A stretch of 9,692 nucleotides of DNA from Pseudomonadota bacterium. Lineage in GTDB: Bacteria; Chloroflexota; Ktedonobacteria; Ktedonobacterales; JACDGC01. The position numbers and the translations under genes are program-made. Under the pieces are notes generated by a model. The model ran no database searches. It was not told the DNA's origin and was given only the letters and a program-made list of their open reading frames with translations. Shown one piece after another: positions 5,842 to 9,692 of this stretch (position 1 is the stretch's first letter; every line of letters starts with the position of its first letter). The DNA lies in NCBI GenBank assembly GCA_021323815.1, contig JAJPKG010000490.1, positions 1 to 9,692 of the forward strand, read 5' to 3'.

Positions 5842-6768
5842 ATGAGTGCGCCGCTCATCGCGTGCGAGAATCTAGTCAAGATCTATAAAGTGGCGGATCT
5901 GGAAGTGGTGGCGCTGCAAGGGCTGGACCTGGACGTGCAGGCGGGGGAAATGGTGGCCGTCATGGGGGCGAGCGGTTCCGGCAAGAGCACGCAGCTCAAC
6001 ATCCTCAGCGGGCTGGATAGCCCCAGCGCGGGCCGATGCGTCGTTGCCAACTATGATGTCACCCAGCTTACTCCCGCGCAACGGCTGCGCTATCGGCGGC
6101 ATGTTGTCGGCTATGTCTGGCAGCAAAGTGGGCGTAACCTGATCGCCAGTTACACCGTCGCGCAAAATCTGGATGTGCCGCTGTGGGCTGGCGCGATCAC
6201 CGGCAAGGCTGCCCGGCGGCGCATCAGCGAGTTGCTGGAAGGCATCGGCCTGGCCGGCACAGAAGAGAAATATCCCGCGCAGCTTTCCGGCGGTGAGCAA
6301 CAGCGCGTCAGCCTTGCAGTGGCTGTGGCTCATCGGCCCGCCGTGTTGCTGGCCGATGAGCCGACGGGCGAGCTTGACTCTGCCACCGCGCGGCAAATCA
6401 TCCAGTTGATCCGGCAATTCCAGCAGCAATCCAACCTGACCGTCATTGTGGTGACGCATGATGTCGCTGTCGCCGCGATGGCCGACCGTGTGGTGGCGCT
6501 GCGCGACGGGCGCACCAGCACCGAAACGGTGCGCCGCGCCGCCTGGGACGGCAACGCGCTGGATGACGAGCAATTTGCCCAGGCCGCACTCACCGCCGCG
6601 ACGCACGACGAACTGATCGTGGTGGATCGCGTCGGTCGCCTGCAACTGCCGCGCGATGTGGTGGAAGCGCTGGGCATCAGCGGGCGCGTCAACCTGCACC
6701 GGGCAGCGGACCACGTCGAACTCTGGCCCTATCACCCAGCACCGCAACCGAAAGAGGAGGTTCAGTGA
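5842..6768 (+). CDS. ABC exporter ATPase (LolD/MacB type) with C-terminal AbrB/SpoVT-like domain
   Basis: A 308-residue cytoplasmic nucleotide-binding subunit that powers the FtsX-type permease encoded next. Motifs: Walker A GASGSGKST (42-50), Q-loop around Q94-Q95, signature LSGGE (148-152), Walker B VLLADEP (168-174, catalytic E173), D-loop near ELDS (177-180) and H-loop H206. The core ends near residue 225, where ordinary LolD-type subunits finish. The extra 80 residues include, at about 259-296, VVDRVGRLQLPRDVVEALGI and a following strand pair. This matches the swapped-hairpin AbrB/SpoVT pattern 'VDxxGRixLPxxlxexLGi...v'. The start at 5842 has GGGGGA (5831-5836) just upstream. An upstream in-frame extension to a GTG at 5716 would run through the promoter and repeats and was not used. 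The stop shares one base with the permease start (TGATG). Confidence 0.92.
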   Translation: MSAPLIACENLVKIYKVADLEVVALQGLDLDVQAGEMVAVMGASGSGKSTQLNILSGLDSPSAGRCVVANYDVTQLTPAQRLRYRRHVVGYVWQQSGRNLIASYTVAQNLDVPLWAGAITGKAARRRISELLEGIGLAGTEEKYPAQLSGGEQQRVSLAVAVAHRPAVLLADEPTGELDSATARQIIQLIRQFQQQSNLTVIVVTHDVAVAAMADRVVALRDGRTSTETVRRAAWDGNALDDEQFAQAALTAATHDELIVVDRVGRLQLPRDVVEALGISGRVNLHRAADHVELWPYHPAPQPKEEVQ

Positions 6769-9692
6769 TGGCACAGATGCTCAATCGCACGCGCATCGCC
6801 GTTCTTGCCAGCCTGACCCTCGGCTGGCGGCAGGTGCGCCACTCGTGGCGACTGCTGTTGTTGACCGGCAGCGGCATCCTGGTGGCCGTGTTGCTGGCGC
6901 TGTTTGTGCCGCTCTATGCCTATCAATCGCTGGAAAGCGGACTGATCGCCACCCTCGCGCGCAGCAACGCAAATCCCTCCTTCGCCTCACAAGGCACGAA
7001 TCTGGTGGTCTCCCACCAAATTGATATCCCTCAATGGCTCGAGCAACAGGGCTTTTATGAGCAGGAAGATCAACAGGTGCAACAGGTCGTTGCGCAACAG
7101 GTGGGGGCCTATGTGCAGTCGAGCGTTGAGCGCGCGATGCAGCTCTCGAATTTGGATTTGCACACTCACGACCTCGGTGGCGCTGAACGCTATCTCAGCA
7201 TCACCAGCACACCCCTTGCGGATGTCGCGCCTGTGCTGAAATTGACAGCGGGCCGCCTGCCCAATGATATGCTTGTCTCAGCGGCAATCCCTGCACAGCC
7301 GCTCGAAGCGGCGATTCCCACCAGCGTGGCAAACGAGCTGAACCTGACCGTTGGCTCGCGCATCACCATCCCCTTGATCATTGCCGGCAGCTTAGGTCTT
7401 CCCAAGCAGGGAACCCTTTTCCCGTTCACGATCCAGATCGTCGGCATTTTCCAAACACCCATCGCGTCAACATTGCCATTTTTCGAGCAAAATCCGTTTC
7501 AGATCGAGCGTTTTCCCAGCATCTCTGGTCCCAGCATTGTGCAATATCCCGTTCTGGTCGGGCAAAAGGCACTGCTGGCGACATTGCAAAATCCAGATGT
7601 CATCGGCGCGCTCTCCTCCGTCCTGACGACGCTCACCTTCTTCTGGTTCTATCAACCCGCTCTCGCTCATTTTACCATCGAGAATCTCAATGACATTGAC
7701 AGCAGTTTCAACCAGTTGCCCGAAGTGATCAATGAGGCTGTGCAGCATAACCCCCTACAACCATTCATCGTCGCCAGTTCGTTGATCGGCGACAACAGCC
7801 CCTTGCAGATCTTTCATGCTCAGGTGTTGGTGGCGAATATTCCCATCATCGTCTTGTCGTTGGATATCCTGGGCATTTTGCTCTTTTTCATCACCCTCAT
7901 CGCCGAACTCTTTATCGATGGCCAGGCTGAGAGCATTGCCCAGTTGCGCAGCCGGGGCATCAGTCGCTTGCAAATCTTCGGCGGCTATCTGCTGCAAAGC
8001 GTGGGAGCGGGGATAGGAGCGCTGGTTATAGCCGCCGCGCTCTTTTATCCACTGACCGCCATTCTTTTGCCGCGCTTGCTGACAAAATATGCGCCACCCT
8101 TGACCTTTGCGCAAAGTTTCGAGTATGGTTGGCTAGAGGCGCTGCTGGTGACGGCGTTTGCTGTCGTCGCCTTGTGGATCTGCGTGGGCATCGCCTTGCA
8201 GTCCGATCTGCTGAGAGTGCGGCGTGAGGCTAGCCGCAACGAGCGCCCGCCGCTTTGGCAGCGCTGGCATCTGGATGTGATGCTTGGTGTGGTGCTGCTG
8301 ATTTCCTTCGGCATTTCGGCTTACGCCTTGCAGACCGCGTCGAGTGCACAGTCCACCGCGTTGCTGGAGCCGCTTTCGCTGATCGCGCCGGTGTTTCTCG
8401 TTGTCGCCGGGATATTGTTTCTTTTGCGTGCCTTGCCCTGGTTCTTCCGGCAAGCGGCACGGCTGGTGGAACGCAGGCGCGGGGCGGTCGCCTTTCTGGC
8501 ATGCCTGCAACTGGCGCGCACGCCGCAGACGGTCCTGCGCTTGCTGCTGGTCTTTTCGTTGACCATCGCCTTCATGGTTTCTGCGTTTGTTTTCGAGGCG
8601 TCGCAAAGCACCCGCGTGCAGGATCTGGCGGCGCAAGAAGTGGGTGCAGATATCGTTGGTTACGTCGATGCGCCCAAAAACGCAAGTACCGTCGCCCAGA
8701 TCACGAGCCTGTACCTGAAGATTCCCCACGTGCGCTCTGCGACGGTTGGCATCAAAGACGAGGGAAGCCCTCTGGTCGCCAGCAACACCAGCCTGGTTGA
8801 CATCCTCGCGCTGGATAGTGACACCTATCAGCAAACCGCCGTGTGGCCCGGCCAAACCAGCGAGCAATCCCTGCGCGCGATGCTGGCCTCCCTTGTTGCC
8901 GAACGCGCCAGCGCGGTCGCCGCCGATGAAGTGCCGGCGCTGGTCAACTCAAGCATGTGGAATGATTTTCACCTCTCCCCCGGCGCGGTCTTTCACCTTT
9001 CCGTCAGCGGATATGGCTCTGATAAGAGCATGAAATTTGTGGCCCTGGCCGAAGTGCCCACCATTCCCTCAGTTGATGCGACACAGGCGGCCATGCTGAC
9101 TGATTATCAGACCTTTAACCAGGTGCGCCGGCAAGATACCATGCAGCCGTTCATCATTCCTTTCATCGTGTGGCTGCGGCTGCAACCCCACGCCGATTCT
9201 CATGCCGTTCTCAATGCTGCGCTCGCCAGTCCCCAGACGGCGCTGAAAAATTATCAGGAGCGCCAGGTCATTCTAGGCCAACTGCTCAGCGATCCACTAG
9301 CGCTGATCATCGTGCGCATGTTGCTTATCGGATTGGTGTTGCCGCTGGTGTTGGCCTTCATCGGCAACCTCATTGCCATCTGGACGCAGATGCGCCGGCA
9401 AAACATCACGCTGGCGCTGGCCCGCGCGCTGGGCATGGGACCGGCACAGATCCGTAACCTGCTCATCTGGGAAATGGGCCTCATGCAAGGGTTGGCGCTG
9501 CTGCTGGGATCGCTCTTCGGCGGCATGCTGGCCTATGCGCTGACGCCCGCGCTCATCTATTCCACGGCCACGCCCAGCCAAACAGACTCGGTGCAGGGGT
9601 TCTTCCAATTGCAATCGGTGCTGCCGGTGCGCATCATCTGGCCGCCCGCCGTGCTGGTGGCATTGCTGGTGTTTGTCGCGCTGGCCGGCATC
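6768..9692 (+). CDS. Large FtsX-type ABC transporter permease with two permease units (partial, 3' end outside window)
   Basis: One frame stays open from ATG 6768 to the window edge: 975 codons with no stop. AGAGGAGG (6753-6760) lies 7 nt before the start. The hydropathy pattern gives TM1 at about 29-50; a large extracytoplasmic domain (51-355); TM2-TM4 at about 358-380, 410-435 and 456-478; two linker helices at about 503-522 and 537-556; TM7 at about 590-610; a second extracytoplasmic domain (611-842); and TM8-TM10 at about 845-872, 900-928 and 957 onward. The cytosolic coupling segments QAESIAQLRSRGISRLQIFG (386-405) and 'ITLALARALGMGPAQIRNLL' (880-899) are the FtsX-family signature, present twice. 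So this is a duplicated MacB/FtsX permease, and only a few dozen residues are likely missing. The first outer domain has a Gln-rich stretch (100-117). The substrate cannot be read from sequence; lipid, peptide or protein export or a mechanotransmission role are all possible. Confidence 0.9.
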   Translation, partial: MAQMLNRTRIAVLASLTLGWRQVRHSWRLLLLTGSGILVAVLLALFVPLYAYQSLESGLIATLARSNANPSFASQGTNLVVSHQIDIPQWLEQQGFYEQEDQQVQQVVAQQVGAYVQSSVERAMQLSNLDLHTHDLGGAERYLSITSTPLADVAPVLKLTAGRLPNDMLVSAAIPAQPLEAAIPTSVANELNLTVGSRITIPLIIAGSLGLPKQGTLFPFTIQIVGIFQTPIASTLPFFEQNPFQIERFPSISGPSIVQYPVLVGQKALLATLQNPDVIGALSSVLTTLTFFWFYQPALAHFTIENLNDIDSSFNQLPEVINEAVQHNPLQPFIVASSLIGDNSPLQIFHAQVLVANIPIIVLSLDILGILLFFITLIAELFIDGQAESIAQLRSRGISRLQIFGGYLLQSVGAGIGALVIAAALFYPLTAILLPRLLTKYAPPLTFAQSFEYGWLEALLVTAFAVVALWICVGIALQSDLLRVRREASRNERPPLWQRWHLDVMLGVVLLISFGISAYALQTASSAQSTALLEPLSLIAPVFLVVAGILFLLRALPWFFRQAARLVERRRGAVAFLACLQLARTPQTVLRLLLVFSLTIAFMVSAFVFEASQSTRVQDLAAQEVGADIVGYVDAPKNASTVAQITSLYLKIPHVRSATVGIKDEGSPLVASNTSLVDILALDSDTYQQTAVWPGQTSEQSLRAMLASLVAERASAVAADEVPALVNSSMWNDFHLSPGAVFHLSVSGYGSDKSMKFVALAEVPTIPSVDATQAAMLTDYQTFNQVRRQDTMQPFIIPFIVWLRLQPHADSHAVLNAALASPQTALKNYQERQVILGQLLSDPLALIIVRMLLIGLVLPLVLAFIGNLIAIWTQMRRQNITLALARALGMGPAQIRNLLIWEMGLMQGLALLLGSLFGGMLAYALTPALIYSTATPSQTDSVQGFFQLQSVLPVRIIWPPAVLVALLVFVALAGI

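Noticed and set aside
5872..6774. Minus-strand open frame of 300 codons
   Set aside because: It is the antisense shadow of the ABC ATPase, whose Walker, signature and H-loop motifs are all intact. No domain or membrane pattern is visible in the antisense product.
1..9692. Search for CRISPR repeats, tRNA or rRNA genes, transposase genes and long terminal inverted repeats
   Set aside because: None could be supported. The only clear short tandem repeat is the one at 5779-5808.

Overview
The window is GC-rich, densely coding DNA. It reads as a chromosomal segment from an environmental bacterium, most plausibly a Chloroflexota-type lineage. That taxon is an inference from gene style (a CHASE3 kinase, KaiC-like ATPases, a very large FtsX-type permease, an ABC ATPase with an AbrB-like tail), not a proof. 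No RNA gene, insertion sequence or CRISPR array was seen.

Layout. (1) Positions 3-68 hold the last codons of a plus-strand gene that resembles the C-terminus of a cobalamin/iron-siderophore substrate-binding protein. A GC-rich hairpin separates it from the next gene. (2) Positions 155-1720, minus strand: a membrane CHASE3 sensor histidine kinase with no response regulator in view. (3) Positions 1721-1907: a divergent intergenic region. (4) Positions 1908-5462, plus strand: a tightly packed four-gene operon. It encodes a STAS-like protein, a single-domain KaiC-like ATPase, a membrane protein with a catalytically dead GGDEF domain, and a cellulose-synthase-like family 2 glycosyltransferase. (5) Positions 5463-5841: a 379-bp gap with a minus-strand relic of a PIN-domain (VapC-like) gene, a near-consensus sigma-70 promoter and a tandem 12-bp repeat that looks like an operator. 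(6) Positions 5842-9692, plus strand: an ABC exporter made of an ATPase with an AbrB-like C-terminal domain and a giant two-domain FtsX-type permease. The permease runs off the window, still open after 975 codons.

The most interesting unit is the 1908-5462 operon. The glycosyltransferase keeps the catalytic motifs and the FxVTxK gating loop of bacterial cellulose synthase but ends without the c-di-GMP-binding PilZ domain. The gene just upstream encodes a two-helix membrane protein whose GGDEF signature is RGKHF (inactive), yet it keeps an RxxD inhibitory-site motif exactly five residues before that signature. This is the logic of PelD, the degenerate-GGDEF c-di-GMP receptor of Pel polysaccharide export. 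A reasonable hypothesis is that c-di-GMP control has been moved from a PilZ domain in cis to a GGDEF-derived receptor in trans. The STAS-like protein has also lost its phosphorylatable serine. The operon may therefore be a polysaccharide-synthesis module run by binding-only versions of familiar regulators plus a KaiC-like ATPase, with a divergent sensor kinase next door.
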